Shown: positions 37,400-47,947, numbered from the stretch's first letter. The stretch: DNA of 64,000 nucleotides from Pseudoalteromonas sp. P1-9 (GCF_001399975.1 NZ_LKBD01000011.1:37706-101705), one strand, 5' to 3'. The notes: a model not told the origin generated them from the sequence alone. Program-made: numbers and translations.

Positions 37400-38983
37400 G
37401 TGATATTTAGTCATATATCAACCGAGGTCGGTAAAGTTACCAGCATTTCGCTGGCGCGGGACTACATTGAAAGTCCACTAGCACTTTACAGCGCGGTATG
37501 TAACAACCCGACTAACTTTAATAGCTTATTGTTAGAATCAGCGGAGATAGATTCTAAAGATAATGTAAAAAGTTTAATTTTAGCCGATGCTGCTATTCGT
37601 ATTGAATGTAATGGTGATACGGTAACATTTGACGCAAAAAGCAATAACGGCAAACAGCTACTACCCCATTTAGCTGGCTTTTTTAAAGAACACAACGTTG
37701 AACTTACAGATTCAACCCTACGTGTTATGTTTAAACGCGATACTAGCTTAATGGATGAAGCCACTCGCTTAGTGGCAGACAATGCATTTACCGCATTAAG
37801 ACAATGTGTCAATAATATTGAAAGCACCACAGAGTCTCACTTTGCCGTATTTTTAGGCGGCACCTTTGCCTACGATATGGTTGCAAACTTTGAGTCACTG
37901 CCAGACGTACCAAACGGTGATAACACAACCCCTGATTTTGTTTTTTATCTTGCAGAAACACTGATAGTTATCGACCATCAAGCAAATACCACAGAACTAA
38001 TTGGCAATGTATTTAGCGGCCCCGACGCACACGCAAACTGTTTTGAAGTAGGTCAAAAGCTAGAAGCGCTTAATAAGCTATGCGACGATTTACCAGCTTA
38101 CAATGCCCCAACCTTTCCGGGTGATGTAAGCGAAAGTGTAGATATTGACGACGCAACCTTTTGTCAGCAAGTTGAAACCCTTAAAAAACACATTGTTGAT
38201 GGCGATATTTTCCAAGTCGTACCGTCTCGTTGTTTTTCATTACCATGCGCTGACTCGCTTGCAGCATATCACCAGCTTAAAACACAAAATCCAAGCCCTT
38301 ACATGTTTTACATGAAAGACGAAAATTTTGTGTTATTTGGTGCATCACCTGAATCCGCGCTTAAATATTGCCAAAGCACCAATCAAGTAGAGGTGTATCC
38401 AATTGCTGGTACCCGTGCCCGCGGTAAAAATGCCGATGGCAGCATTAATTTTGACCTTGATAGCAAGATTGAACTCGATCTGCGCGATGATAAAAAAGAG
38501 CGCGCTGAGCACATTATGCTGGTTGATTTAGCACGTAACGATATTGCCCGTATTTCAACACCGGGCTCACGTTATGTAAAAGAGTTATTAAAAGTTGACC
38601 GCTACTCGCAAGTGATGCATTTAGTATCGCGTGTGGTGGGTCAATTAAAGCCAGAGCTGGATGCTCTGCATGCCTACCAAGCGTGTATGAATATGGGCAC
38701 CTTGGTAGGCTCACCAAAAGTAAAAGCGGCAGAGCTGGTGCGCATTACCGAAGGTAAACGCCGTGGCAGCTATGGCGGCGCTGTGGGTTATTTAACAGGT
38801 GATGGAGCCATGGACAGCTGTATTGTTATTCGTAGTGCCTTTGTTAAAGATAATATGGCTTACGTACAAGCTGGTGCAGGCGTTGTATATGACTCAGTGC
38901 CACAACTAGAAGCAAACGAAACACGCCAAAAAGCACAAGCGGTTATTCGTGCAATTAAGTCTATCTACCAAGGAGAAGCCTAA
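37400..38983 (+). CDS. trpE: Anthranilate synthase component I
   Basis: A 527-residue chorismate-using enzyme, first in trp. It starts at a GTG preceded by a GAGG site. The Trp feedback-binding segment LLLESAEIDSK (43-53) is present, so end-product inhibition is expected. The catalytic C-terminal half has PIAGTRARG, HIMLVDLARND and the conserved YGGAVGYL. It overlaps trpG by one base. Confidence 0.96.
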   Translation: MIFSHISTEVGKVTSISLARDYIESPLALYSAVCNNPTNFNSLLLESAEIDSKDNVKSLILADAAIRIECNGDTVTFDAKSNNGKQLLPHLAGFFKEHNVELTDSTLRVMFKRDTSLMDEATRLVADNAFTALRQCVNNIESTTESHFAVFLGGTFAYDMVANFESLPDVPNGDNTTPDFVFYLAETLIVIDHQANTTELIGNVFSGPDAHANCFEVGQKLEALNKLCDDLPAYNAPTFPGDVSESVDIDDATFCQQVETLKKHIVDGDIFQVVPSRCFSLPCADSLAAYHQLKTQNPSPYMFYMKDENFVLFGASPESALKYCQSTNQVEVYPIAGTRARGKNADGSINFDLDSKIELDLRDDKKERAEHIMLVDLARNDIARISTPGSRYVKELLKVDRYSQVMHLVSRVVGQLKPELDALHAYQACMNMGTLVGSPKVKAAELVRITEGKRRGSYGGAVGYLTGDGAMDSCIVIRSAFVKDNMAYVQAGAGVVYDSVPQLEANETRQKAQAVIRAIKSIYQGEA

Positions 38984-39582
38984 TGGCGCAGGCAAAAATT
39001 TATTTTATCGATAATTTTGATTCATTTAGCTACAACTTGGTAGATGAGTTTGAGCAATTAGGCTTTGAACTAGAGGTTTATCGTAATCATGTGCCAGCCG
39101 ACACCATTTTAAGCAAAATGGCAAAGGAAACTTGCCCTGTTACGTTAGTGCTTTCACCGGGTCCTGGCACGCCAAAACAAGCGGGCAATTTAATTGAGCT
39201 AATCAACAAAGCTAAAGGCCTCTACCCTATGCTGGGTATTTGTTTAGGTCATCAAGCAATTGTTGAGTGTTATGGTGGTATTGTTGGTCACGCAGGTGAA
39301 ACCGTGCATGGCAAATCATCACTTATTGAGCTAAACAATCATGCAGTGTTTAGTGGCTTAAATTCGCAAATTCCAGTGGCGCGTTACCATTCACTCATGG
39401 CAACCGAAGTGCCAGTAAGCCTTGATGTCATTGCCAGCTACGACACAATTCCTATGGCAATTATACAAGAGCAAGATAAAGTGATTGGGTTTCAGTTTCA
39501 CCCAGAATCAATTTTAACGCCAAATGGCTCACAGCTGTTAAAGCAAAGCCTAGCGTATTTAGCCAATGTGGAGGGCGCATAA
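38983..39582 (+). CDS. trpG: Anthranilate synthase component II (glutamine amidotransferase)
   Basis: A 199-residue class I amidotransferase giving ammonia to TrpE: nucleophile Cys87 in GICLGHQAI and the FQFHPES motif. It is a separate gene, not fused to trpD as in E. coli. Start and stop overlap neighbours by one base (TAATG), indicating coupled translation. Confidence 0.95.
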   Translation: MAQAKIYFIDNFDSFSYNLVDEFEQLGFELEVYRNHVPADTILSKMAKETCPVTLVLSPGPGTPKQAGNLIELINKAKGLYPMLGICLGHQAIVECYGGIVGHAGETVHGKSSLIELNNHAVFSGLNSQIPVARYHSLMATEVPVSLDVIASYDTIPMAIIQEQDKVIGFQFHPESILTPNGSQLLKQSLAYLANVEGA

Positions 39583-40589
39583 TGCAACCACTGATTAATC
39601 TATTAATCGAACAGCAAGATTTAACGTTTGAACAAAGCAGCGAGTTTTTTAATCTTGTGATGACAGGTCAAGTAAACGAAATCGAGCTTGCCGCAGCGTT
39701 GACTGCACTTAAAATTAAAGGCGAAACCGACAACGAAATTGCAGGTGCAGCCAAAGCGATGCGCGATAATGCCGTGACATTCACTAACCCAAGTGAAATT
39801 AGCTTTGACTCATGTGGTACAGGCGGTGATGGTGCGAATTCAATTAACGTATCAACTACCGCAGCGATTGTTGCCGCGAGTATGGGTGTTAATATGGTAA
39901 AACACGGCAACCGCAGTGTTTCAAGTAAATCAGGCTCTTCTGATTTACTCAATGCCCTTGGCATCAATATTAATATGAGCGTGGCACAAGCAGAGAACTG
40001 CCTTGCAAAAACCCATTTTACCTTTTTATTTGCACCGCTTTACCATGCAGGTGTGAAATACGCGATGCCAGTGCGTACCGCGCTTAAAACACGCACGTTA
40101 TTTAATATTTTAGGACCACTGGCAAACCCAGCAAAGCCAAGCCATCAGCTACTGGGGGTTTATACCCCTGAATTACTTCGACCAATGGCACAAACACTTA
40201 AACTGCTTGGCTGTGAGCGTGTTATGGTAGTACACGGCGCAGGTACCGATGAAATTGCCCTACACGGCGAAACGAAAGTTGCCGAGCTAAAAGACGGCGA
40301 AATCACCGAGTACACCTTACAGCCGCAAGATTTTGGCCTTGATAACTATGCCCTTTCGGATATTGAAGGTGGCGAGCCTGAATATAATGCGTCAGCCAGC
40401 CTGGCGATTTTGAAAGGTGAAGGCAAGCCTGCGCACAATGCAGCAATTGCAGCAAATGTAGCAGCAATGCTAGTAATGCAAGGCGACTACAGCAACCTTA
40501 AAGACGCAACAGAGGCGGTACAAAACCATTTAGCAAGTGGCGCAGCGTTTTCACACTTATCACGTATTATTGAGGTGTCTCATGGCTAA
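39582..40589 (+). CDS. trpD: Anthranilate phosphoribosyltransferase
   Basis: A 335-residue enzyme joining anthranilate and PRPP. Signature DSCGTGGDGANSINVSTTAA and the VKHGNRSVSSKSGSSD segment are intact. Its last 8 bases overlap the start of trpC-F. Confidence 0.96.
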   Translation: MQPLINLLIEQQDLTFEQSSEFFNLVMTGQVNEIELAAALTALKIKGETDNEIAGAAKAMRDNAVTFTNPSEISFDSCGTGGDGANSINVSTTAAIVAASMGVNMVKHGNRSVSSKSGSSDLLNALGININMSVAQAENCLAKTHFTFLFAPLYHAGVKYAMPVRTALKTRTLFNILGPLANPAKPSHQLLGVYTPELLRPMAQTLKLLGCERVMVVHGAGTDEIALHGETKVAELKDGEITEYTLQPQDFGLDNYALSDIEGGEPEYNASASLAILKGEGKPAHNAAIAANVAAMLVMQGDYSNLKDATEAVQNHLASGAAFSHLSRIIEVSHG

Positions 40590-41943
40590 TGTATTAGAAA
40601 AAATTGTTGCCGATAAACGCATTGAGCTTGAATCGCGAAAAGCCAATAAACCACTTGAAAGCTTTATTAATGAGGTGGTACCAAGCGAGCGTGATTTTTA
40701 CGGCGAACTAGCAAAACCTGGTACTAACTTTATTTTAGAGTGTAAAAAAGCTTCGCCATCAAAAGGGCTTATTCGTGATGATTTTAACCTTGGCGAAATT
40801 ACCGGTGCTTACAAGCATTACGCAGCGTGTATTAGCGTACTGACTGACGAGAAATACTTTCAAGGCAGTTTTGATTACTTAACTAAAGTACGCTCATTGG
40901 TGAATCAACCGCTTATTTGTAAAGATTTTTTCATTGATGAATACCAAGTGTATTTAGCACGCCTGCACGGAGGCGATGCAATTTTATTGATGCTAAGCGT
41001 GCTTAATGATGACCAGTACACCGCGCTTGCTAAAGTGGCAAAATCGCTCAATATGGCAATTTTGACCGAAGTGAGTAATGAAGACGAAGTACACCGCGCT
41101 TTAGCACTAGACGCTGAGATTATTGGTATTAATAACCGCAACCTGCGTGATTTAAGCACCGATCTTGCCACTACAGAAACTCTTCGCACGTTAATCCCTG
41201 AAGGGAAAGTGGTTATTTCAGAGTCAGGTATTTACACCCACGCTGATGTAAAACGCTTAAGATCATTGTGTAATGGTTTTTTAGTTGGCAGCTCATTGAT
41301 GGCTGAAAGCAACCTTGATTTAGCCTGCCGCAAGCTGATTTTAGGTGAAAATAAAATTTGTGGCTTAACACGCTCAGAAGATGCGATTGCCGCATATAAT
41401 GCGGGTGCCGTATTTGGTGGCCTAATTTTTTATGCAAAATCGCGGCGTTACGTTGATATCGACTGTGCAAAACCAATTGCCGATAGCTGCGATTTAGGTT
41501 TTGTTGGCGTATTTGTAAACGAAACGATTGACACCATCGTACATATTGCCGTTGAGCTAAAACTGGTTGCAGTACAGTTACATGGCGATGAAGACGAAAC
41601 GTATATTGCTGCGCTTAAAAAGGCGCTGCCAGCAAGCGTGCAAGTATGGAAAGCCGTTGCGGTAAGCGATGTGATTGAACATAAGAGCCAAGGGGCTGAT
41701 CGCTATTTATTTGATACCAAAGTGGGTAATCAAAGCGGTGGTACGGGGCAACCCTTTAATTGGGATGTGCTGATTAACGAGCGCAACTACATGCTTGCAG
41801 GCGGCTTAAATAACGACAATATTCAAGACGCGCTTGCAACCCAAGCAATTGGCCTTGATTTAAACTCAGGCATTGAAACAAGCCCAGGTAAAAAATGTCA
41901 TCAACAAATTAATTCTGTGTTTTCTAAGATAAAGGAATCTTGA
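40582..41943 (+). CDS. trpC: Bifunctional indole-3-glycerol-phosphate synthase / phosphoribosylanthranilate isomerase
   Basis: A 453-residue fusion of TrpC (about 1-255; [31 protein letters not shown]) and TrpF (256-453; [43 protein letters not shown]). The ATG at 40582, inside the trpD stop, is chosen because the family starts with [13 protein letters not shown]. It catalyses the two steps before tryptophan synthase. Confidence 0.95.
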   Translation: MANVLEKIVADKRIELESRKANKPLESFINEVVPSERDFYGELAKPGTNFILECKKASPSKGLIRDDFNLGEITGAYKHYAACISVLTDEKYFQGSFDYLTKVRSLVNQPLICKDFFIDEYQVYLARLHGGDAILLMLSVLNDDQYTALAKVAKSLNMAILTEVSNEDEVHRALALDAEIIGINNRNLRDLSTDLATTETLRTLIPEGKVVISESGIYTHADVKRLRSLCNGFLVGSSLMAESNLDLACRKLILGENKICGLTRSEDAIAAYNAGAVFGGLIFYAKSRRYVDIDCAKPIADSCDLGFVGVFVNETIDTIVHIAVELKLVAVQLHGDEDETYIAALKKALPASVQVWKAVAVSDVIEHKSQGADRYLFDTKVGNQSGGTGQPFNWDVLINERNYMLAGGLNNDNIQDALATQAIGLDLNSGIETSPGKKCHQQINSVFSKIKES

Positions 41944-41944
41944 G

Positions 41945-43135
41945 GTGGAAAATAATAACCCAGCCTATTTCGGCGATTTTGGCGGCATGTACGTACCAGA
42001 GCTTCTGGTACCCGCCTTAAAACAACTTGAAAGTGAATTTAATAAAGCAAAGAACGACCCTAGCTTTCATGCAGAGTTTGAAAAGCTGCTTAATGAATAT
42101 GCCGGTCGCCCTACGCCACTAACGCTTACACGCAACTTAGTGAAAAACCCTAAAGTAAAACTTTACCTTAAGCGTGAAGATTTACTGCACGGTGGCGCAC
42201 ATAAAACCAACCAAGTGTTAGGTCAGGCATTACTCACAAAACGTATGGGCAAAAAAGAAGTCATTGCTGAAACCGGTGCTGGTCAGCACGGTGTAGCAAC
42301 CGCCCTAGCCTGCGCACTCCTTGGCTTAAAATGCCGCGTTTATATGGGTGCAAAAGACGTAGAACGTCAGCAACCAAACGTATTTAGAATGAAACTAATG
42401 GGCGCAGAAGTCATTCCTGTTACCGCAGGCTCTGGCACACTAAAAGATGCGGTTAATGAAGCAATGCGCGACTGGTCAGCAAACTACGATACCGCACACT
42501 ACTTACTTGGTACAGCAGCAGGCCCGCACCCATTCCCAACACTTGTACGCGACTTCCAAAAAATGATTGGTGAAGAAGCAAAACAACAAGTGCTTGATAC
42601 AGAAGGCCGCCTACCAGATTATGTGATTGCCTGTGTTGGCGGTGGTTCTAACGCTATTGGTATGTTTAATGACTTTATTGGCGATGAAAGTGTAAAACTG
42701 GTTGGCGTTGAGCCAGCAGGTAAAGGCCTTGATACAGAAGAGCATGGCGCAGCAATTTGTAAAGGCACTAAAGGCATTTTACACGGTGCATACACTTTTA
42801 TTATGCAAGATAACAATGGCCAAATCGAAGAGTCTTACTCTGTATCAGCAGGCCTAGATTACCCAGCGGTTGGCCCTCAACACGCACACCTTGCTGAAAC
42901 AGGCCGTGCTCAATACGTTGGCATTAGTGATGATGAAGCGCTTGAAGCGTTCCAGTTATTAGCGAAAAACGAAGGGATTATTCCGGCTCTTGAATCAAGC
43001 CATGCCCTTGCTTATGCATTAAAATTAGCTGAAGAGCAAAACGAAGAAACCATTATTGTGGTTAATTTAAGTGGCCGTGGTGACAAAGATTTAGCACACG
43101 TGCATACCGTGTTAAATGAAGGAGGCAAACTATGA
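41945..43135 (+). CDS. trpB: Tryptophan synthase beta chain
   Basis: A 396-residue PLP enzyme. The PLP lysine is in [16 protein letters not shown] and the phosphate loop in [11 protein letters not shown]. It starts with GTG one base after the previous stop, with AAGGA upstream, and overlaps trpA by four bases (ATGA). Confidence 0.96.
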   Translation: MENNNPAYFGDFGGMYVPELLVPALKQLESEFNKAKNDPSFHAEFEKLLNEYAGRPTPLTLTRNLVKNPKVKLYLKREDLLHGGAHKTNQVLGQALLTKRMGKKEVIAETGAGQHGVATALACALLGLKCRVYMGAKDVERQQPNVFRMKLMGAEVIPVTAGSGTLKDAVNEAMRDWSANYDTAHYLLGTAAGPHPFPTLVRDFQKMIGEEAKQQVLDTEGRLPDYVIACVGGGSNAIGMFNDFIGDESVKLVGVEPAGKGLDTEEHGAAICKGTKGILHGAYTFIMQDNNGQIEESYSVSAGLDYPAVGPQHAHLAETGRAQYVGISDDEALEAFQLLAKNEGIIPALESSHALAYALKLAEEQNEETIIVVNLSGRGDKDLAHVHTVLNEGGKL

Positions 43136-43938
43136 GCCGCTATCAACAAGCATTTCACGCATTAAATGAAGTTAATCAAGGTGCGTTTGTGCCATTCGTT
43201 ACCATTGGCGACCCAAACAAAGAGTTAAGCTTTGAGATTATTAAACGCTTAATTGACGGCGGTGCTGATGCGCTAGAGCTAGGTATTGCATTCTCTGATC
43301 CAATCGCTGATGGTCCAGTGATTCAGGCGGCAAATATTCGTGCGCTAGAAAATAAAATCACCACAGCTGAGAGTTTTGAAATCATTCGCAAAGTACGTGA
43401 GTACAACGCAGATATTCCAATTGGTTTACTGCTTTACTCAAACCTAGTGTTAGCGCAAGGCATTGATAAGTTCTATCGCACAGCAAAAGAGGTGGGCGTA
43501 GATTCAATTTTAGTTGCTGATGTACCGCTGCATATGTCAAAAATGTTTAGACAAGCAGCAATGCAAGCAGAGATAGAGCCTATCTTTATTGCCACACCAA
43601 ATGCCGATGACGATACACTTCGCCAATGCGCATCTTACGGCCGTGGTTATACTTATTTGCTATCGCGCGCAGGTGTTACGGGCACCGAAACCAAAGCACA
43701 AATGCCAGCAGATTCAATGATCAAAAAGTTATTAAACTTTAACGCAGCACCTGCGCTTCTGGGTTTTGGTATTTCAACACCTGAAGATGTAAAAGCAGCA
43801 ATTGCCTCAGGTGCTGCAGGTGCCATTTCAGGCTCTGCTGTGGTTAAGATCATCGAGAATAATCTTGAATCACCTGAAACTATGCTAAGCGAGCTTGAAA
43901 GCTTTGTACGCAATATGAAAGCTGCAACGCAAAAATAA
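43132..43938 (+). CDS. trpA: Tryptophan synthase alpha chain
   Basis: A 268-residue TIM-barrel that releases indole for TrpB. The catalytic Glu and Asp are in [15 protein letters not shown] and the GVTGTE loop follows. Last gene of trp; a strong terminator lies 17 bases after its stop. Confidence 0.96.
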   Translation: MSRYQQAFHALNEVNQGAFVPFVTIGDPNKELSFEIIKRLIDGGADALELGIAFSDPIADGPVIQAANIRALENKITTAESFEIIRKVREYNADIPIGLLLYSNLVLAQGIDKFYRTAKEVGVDSILVADVPLHMSKMFRQAAMQAEIEPIFIATPNADDDTLRQCASYGRGYTYLLSRAGVTGTETKAQMPADSMIKKLLNFNAAPALLGFGISTPEDVKAAIASGAAGAISGSAVVKIIENNLESPETMLSELESFVRNMKAATQK

Positions 43939-43955
43939 TTGTATATAAACAACAC

Positions 43956-43980
43956 AAAGGGCGCCAAGCGCCCTTTTTTT
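43956..43980 (+). terminator. trp operon terminator
   Basis: Stem GGGCGC/GCGCCC (43959-43964 with 43968-43973), extended by A/T pairs, followed by a T7 run. Confidence 0.88.
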
Positions 43981-44052
43981 AAACCCAAACTCTGGTGTTT
44001 CATATTAACTCTGGTGTAAGGTAAATATTCAGCATAATTTAAGAGGTAAACA

Positions 44053-44631
44053 ATGCTCGCATTATTTGAATATGCTCCCCTGATCTTATTTTTCATTCTT
44101 TATAAAACCATGGATATTTTTTGGGCAACGTCGGTACTTATTGGTGCGTCAGTTCTGCAAATAGCCTACTACTTCTTTATCGAGAAAAAAGTCGCTACCA
44201 AACATTGGGTACTCTTTGCTTTAGCGGTTGGTCTTGGCTCACTCACTATTCTTTTCCAAGATGAGCAGTTTATTAAGTGGAAAGCAACCGTGGTTTATGC
44301 AGGCTTTGCGACCATTTTATTAGCATCACGTTATTTCTTTAAAAAGAACCTAATGGCTAAAATGTTAGGCTCAATTTTGGCTTCAACTAATGATACGGGC
44401 CAGAAAATTGAAGTGCCAGAGCCACTTTGGGATAAGATAAACTTATTTTGGAGCGCGTTTTTATACCTAATCGCAGCTGTTAATATTTATGTTGCCTATG
44501 CGTTTTCACTGGATTTTTGGGTTAACTTCAAAGTGTTCGGCATTACCGCCGCCACTTTCGTTGCGCTAATCATCACTATCGTGATGCTTTATCAATATTT
44601 GCCTGACGATGAAGAACAAAAAAGCGAATAA
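44053..44631 (+). CDS. yciB: Inner-membrane septation protein YciB (IspZ)
   Basis: A 192-residue protein with five membrane helices. The start MLALFEYAPLILFFILYKTMDIFWAT and QDEQFIKWKATVVY are characteristic. YciB interacts with cell-envelope and division machinery in E. coli. It lies just after trp, as in enterobacteria; its usual neighbour yciI is about 5 kb away here. Confidence 0.92.
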   Translation: MLALFEYAPLILFFILYKTMDIFWATSVLIGASVLQIAYYFFIEKKVATKHWVLFALAVGLGSLTILFQDEQFIKWKATVVYAGFATILLASRYFFKKNLMAKMLGSILASTNDTGQKIEVPEPLWDKINLFWSAFLYLIAAVNIYVAYAFSLDFWVNFKVFGITAATFVALIITIVMLYQYLPDDEEQKSE

Positions 44632-44665
44632 CGGTAACAAGCCTTAACGTGATTTAAATATAAAG

Positions 44666-44688
44666 AGGAGCGATAACCGCTCCTTTTT
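44666..44688 (+). terminator. yciB terminator
   Basis: Stem AGGAGCG/CGCTCCT (44666-44672 with 44678-44684) with a T run. Confidence 0.8.
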
Positions 44689-44690
44689 AG

Positions 44691-45053
44691 TAAATCCGTG
44701 TTTTGCCGTTCGAGAGTTAATTCTCTCCGAACGCTACTCAGCCTTAAGCCCTGCTGCACAAATAATGCTTCAATCCCTCACCATGTAAATATCAGCTAGC
44801 AAAATACCGGTTGGTTAACTTATTTATTGCTTAGGAACTTTCTACTTACACTTCATATAAAGCGAACGTTACAAATATCACCCATTATGTTTTGATAATT
44901 AGGAAAATTTATTAAATCGTTCTAGTATTAAGTTGAACATTTAATGACCTGTTGTGTTTTTCTCAAGGAGCTATATCGAGATAAACAGGCCCAAAGAAAA
45001 CTAAAATCCAGCCACTTAAAGTGGTTACAACAATAATATTAGTCGAGGCTTAA
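44691..45053. other. Non-coding gap with a hairpin
   Basis: No gene seen in 363 bases. Near its left end is the stem-loop at 44708, described separately; the rest is AT-rich and should contain the promoter of the small membrane gene. Confidence 0.6.
44708..44740. repeat. Possible fourth copy of the hairpin-plus-tail element
   Basis: Stem GTTCG-GAGAG around TTAATT (one bulge), followed by CGCTACTCAG, which matches the tail of hairpin unit 1 at 21031-21041. The loop does not match the CTCTCACC loop. Confidence 0.45.
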
Positions 45054-45293
45054 ATGGAAACAGATAACCAACAAGAACCTGAATACGAAATCAAAAACGA
45101 GAACCTATTTAAAACATTACTGTGTTTACCGATTGGTATTGGCTTTGCCGTATTTATGATGAATGCATTTAATAATTCAGGCTTCAATGTAGGCACTTTT
45201 TTACTCTTTGTACTTACCATGTACTTTACCCTAAGCGGCATCGCGTACGCCGCGTTTTACACCAATGAAAAGTTTGATTGCACACCGCATTAA
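45054..45293 (+). CDS. Small two-helix membrane protein, unknown
   Basis: A 79-residue protein with a charged N-terminus (METDNQQEPEYEIKNEN), two hydrophobic helices (LLCLPIGIGFAVFMMNAF and TFLLFVLTMYFTLSGIAYAAF) and a short tail. GAGG precedes the ATG, and a terminator follows. No family recognised. Confidence 0.65.
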   Translation: METDNQQEPEYEIKNENLFKTLLCLPIGIGFAVFMMNAFNNSGFNVGTFLLFVLTMYFTLSGIAYAAFYTNEKFDCTPH

Positions 45294-45320
45294 ACGACTA
45301 TAACTTTCTACAAGATATTT

Positions 45321-45344
45321 AAAAGGCGCTAAAAAGCGCCTTTT
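45321..45344 (+). terminator. Terminator of the small membrane gene
   Basis: Stem AAGGCGC/GCGCCTT around TAAAAA, followed by T4. Confidence 0.75.
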
Positions 45345-45507
45345 CTATGGCTAACATATATTCCCCCTCGACAGTCCGCACATAACTTGTTTATTTAACT
45401 TACACTCTGATTTAAGATGAGTTTTTTAATGATCAAACGCGAAGCCTAAGGTTAATAAACACCTACCTGAAAAGGTCTCGCTAATAAATTGACGATTTCA
45501 GGGAAGT

Positions 45508-46359
45508 ATGAAGCATAAATTAAAGCGTTGGACTGCACTAGCAAGTCATTTCATAGGGGAGCATTTTGACCAATGCAAGCCTCTATTGGATAAAGATTAC
45601 GATGGTTTAAATCCAAAAGTGAGGTTTGTAAGTACCCAACTTTATCTTTCTTGTCATTTCAGTAGTGAGAGTTCATTGTTACTTCTTCAGCAAGGTCAGG
45701 AATGGGATGCTGAGATAATTAATAGGTCGATTATTGAAGGTGTTGTTAAATACATATTTATGCTCCAAGGTACTGACGATGAAGTTCTTGAAAAAGTAAA
45801 TGAATATTGGGACATACTTCCTAGTTATTCCTCTGTAAAGAGAAGTGATAGAGTCAGCTCTTTATTAGATCAAGTAGATGCTGAGTTCTTTCAGAAAACA
45901 AAATCCCTTCAAGACATTAAATTAACGGATTCGGAAACAGAAACTATTAGAGAAGGAACAAATAAGCATCAAAGGAAGTTACTCGAACAGAAGTGGTCAT
46001 TTAGCACAATTATTCAAGAATTTAATAAATCCAAAGATAGTGGTTTATCTTCTTTAATTCATCTTGCTTATAACTTTGGAATGAGCAGCCATTTAATACA
46101 TAAAGATGGTGACGGTGTTGCAATGATATGGGAGCGTTGTACACGTGATAGTAAACGACAAGAGGTTGTTAAATTAGCTCATATTGCTCGAACAATTTCT
46201 GATCTTTGTACTCTTGCAGAAATGAGGACTTGGATTCTCCACAAGAAATGCAATAAAAAGTATGATTTTACTAAAAGTATTAGAGAGTCTTATTCCCCTC
46301 TTTTTTCAGAATTAAAACTAGCCTTTGATGATTTTAATAAAGTGGAATACGAAACTTAA
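45508..46359 (+). CDS. DUF5677-like protein, probably acquired
   Basis: A 283-residue soluble, helix-rich protein. The segment LLLLQQGQEWDAEIINRSIIEGVVKYIFML, with its Arg-Ser-x-x-Glu core, resembles DUF5677, a family found in accessory regions; no function is known. Eight of its 13 arginine codons are AGA or AGG, while the trp genes nearby use almost only CGC and CGT, so the gene looks foreign. It is followed 82 bases later by another orphan gene. A toxin or defence role is a guess from the setting only. Confidence 0.6.
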   Translation: MKHKLKRWTALASHFIGEHFDQCKPLLDKDYDGLNPKVRFVSTQLYLSCHFSSESSLLLLQQGQEWDAEIINRSIIEGVVKYIFMLQGTDDEVLEKVNEYWDILPSYSSVKRSDRVSSLLDQVDAEFFQKTKSLQDIKLTDSETETIREGTNKHQRKLLEQKWSFSTIIQEFNKSKDSGLSSLIHLAYNFGMSSHLIHKDGDGVAMIWERCTRDSKRQEVVKLAHIARTISDLCTLAEMRTWILHKKCNKKYDFTKSIRESYSPLFSELKLAFDDFNKVEYET

Positions 46360-46441
46360 GTTATTCAAAAGAAGGCAAAACTTTTGGCTTTAACTCTTTC
46401 TACGTTTATTAAGACGTTAGTTAAAATAGAGAATTAGAAGC

Positions 46442-46807
46442 ATGATAAAACATGAAGCAGATTTTTTTAGTTGGCTAGATAGCCAGTTAAACGAAGAAAT
46501 CCCATCAGATGTAATAGCTTTTAACATTAATGTTTACGAGTCACCATTTATTATTGAAGTCTTGGGCTCAAATGAATTCGACGTAGAAGATGAAGATTGG
46601 GCATGTAATGAAGGTTGGGTGCCTACATCTCGTTACATTGAGGTTTCAAGTGACATATTCGGTAACTCATGGGAAGCTGCAGTACAAAATATTATAAATA
46701 TGGCTCAAAATTACCTTAACTCAGATTTCAACAATGCGGTCAAATTAACCCAAGCTAAAGCATTTGCTATTGGCTTTGTAGATGGTGATCTGAATCTCGT
46801 TAAATAA
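46442..46807 (+). CDS. Hypothetical acidic protein in the acquired segment
   Basis: A 121-residue acidic protein with one arginine in all. The pattern FFSWLDSQLNEEIPSDVIAFNINVYESPFIIEVLGS, then WACNEGWVP, looks like a compact alpha/beta fold. Not recognised. Acidic proteins next to orphan genes are often immunity or antitoxin partners, but nothing specific supports it here. Confidence 0.5.
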   Translation: MIKHEADFFSWLDSQLNEEIPSDVIAFNINVYESPFIIEVLGSNEFDVEDEDWACNEGWVPTSRYIEVSSDIFGNSWEAAVQNIINMAQNYLNSDFNNAVKLTQAKAFAIGFVDGDLNLVK

Positions 46808-47264
46808 ACTAGCAGTAAAGCTCTCAGCTTGGGCTCTTTCGTATCCCCTTAATCAAACCTGAAAACATTATTTAAATGAATAATGCGAGACAGGGAGCGA
46901 AGCGGTCGAGCAAGCCATGTACAACATGGACGTTGCTTCATGGCGTTTATGTTCATATTTAAATTATTTTTTTAAGAATAAGTTTGATTTTGGGGCGTCG
47001 AGAGAATCCAAAGGGGGGGCCGGCGTTTTTAAAATTGGCGTTAAAATTCATCCATGAAGCTTGGTTACATCGGTCATCCATGACCTCATTTCAAAGCACT
47101 GCGAAACTTCGTTTCGATTACTTTTCATCTTTTGGCTGCCGTCGCCAGCGCGACCAACCAACCTTAATTAATTTACATTAGCTGAGATTTAACTCATTTC
47201 CCTCTAACTTAACCAACTCAAAAGCATCATTAATAATGGCAATACATAAGAAAGAAACACGCCA
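46808..47264. repeat. Repeat-like non-coding stretch
   Basis: 457 bases without a convincing gene and with a composition unlike neighbours: stem-loops at 46866-46885 (CATTATT/AATAATG) and 46915-46929 (CCATGT/ACATGG), a GC-rich G7 segment near 47013, and paired CATCCATGA motifs at 47048 and 47077. An open frame at 46984-47181 has no domain. It resembles a dispersed intergenic repeat, but only one copy is in the window. Confidence 0.45.
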
Positions 47265-47822
47265 CTACAACATCCTTACTTTCGGGTCTCGCACATTCAA
47301 TCGATAAGTACGCTTTACTTCTTGCATATTCTCTACATAACTTATTCTTAAATAACAACGAGTACCTGAATGAAGCTTAATTTGTGTGGGTAGCGTAAAG
47401 CTAAAATCAAGCAAAGTGATATCGCCGTCAAACTCAATTTTTAATGGTAAAGTATCAGACCAAATCTCATTTAAACCGCTTTCATAACCGGGGGCGAGTA
47501 TTTGAAGTATCGCTGTATTAAACTTCTCAAAATGCGGCTGATTAATGACTATTTGCCCTTTCGTCTCGATGCCTAACATAACAACCTTACTATCGAGCAT
47601 TAAAGGCGCTGTACCCAACATCAAAAAGCGGTTGTTTGCTGATTGTGACGCTATTAAAAAGCCAACAATACATAGAGAAAAAATTACAATCAATGGCCAA
47701 TTTAGCGCCACTTGCATGCTCGTTGCAATTAAACATCCGGCAATCATAATTACAGAAAGTGCGTACGCTACAAACTTAAACTGCGCACTACGCTTACTTT
47801 GTTCACTGTTAATTTTGACCAT
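47265..47822 (-). CDS. Hypothetical membrane protein, unknown
   Basis: A 185-residue protein with two N-terminal hydrophobic helices (FVAYALSVIMIAGCLIATSM and WPLIVIFSLCIVGFLIA), followed by a beta-rich domain of about 120 residues that would lie on the cytoplasmic side. No family recognised. It is a single gene next to the repeat-like stretch. Confidence 0.6.
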   Translation of the reverse strand: MVKINSEQSKRSAQFKFVAYALSVIMIAGCLIATSMQVALNWPLIVIFSLCIVGFLIASQSANNRFLMLGTAPLMLDSKVVMLGIETKGQIVINQPHFEKFNTAILQILAPGYESGLNEIWSDTLPLKIEFDGDITLLDFSFTLPTQIKLHSGTRCYLRISYVENMQEVKRTYRLNVRDPKVRML

Positions 47823-47921
47823 CTTCTAACCTAGTTTAACTATCTAATTCTATTAACTATTCTACCTTTTAAGATGATTAAAGTTCGCCCTTCCATCACC
47901 TTATATTGCCATTAAACACAA

Positions 47922-47947
47922 AAAAGCGGAGCAATTGCTCCGCTTTT
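47922..47947. terminator. Terminator of the sodium-dependent transporter
   Basis: A perfect 26-base palindrome, AAAAGCGGAGC either side of AATT, with T run in the minus direction after the transporter stop. Confidence 0.85.

Noticed and set aside
45508..46441. Integron cassette with attC site
   Set aside because: No paired core sites of the attC type were seen around the orphan genes.
46984..47181. 65-codon open frame in the repeat-like stretch
   Set aside because: No domain; arises from repeat-like DNA.
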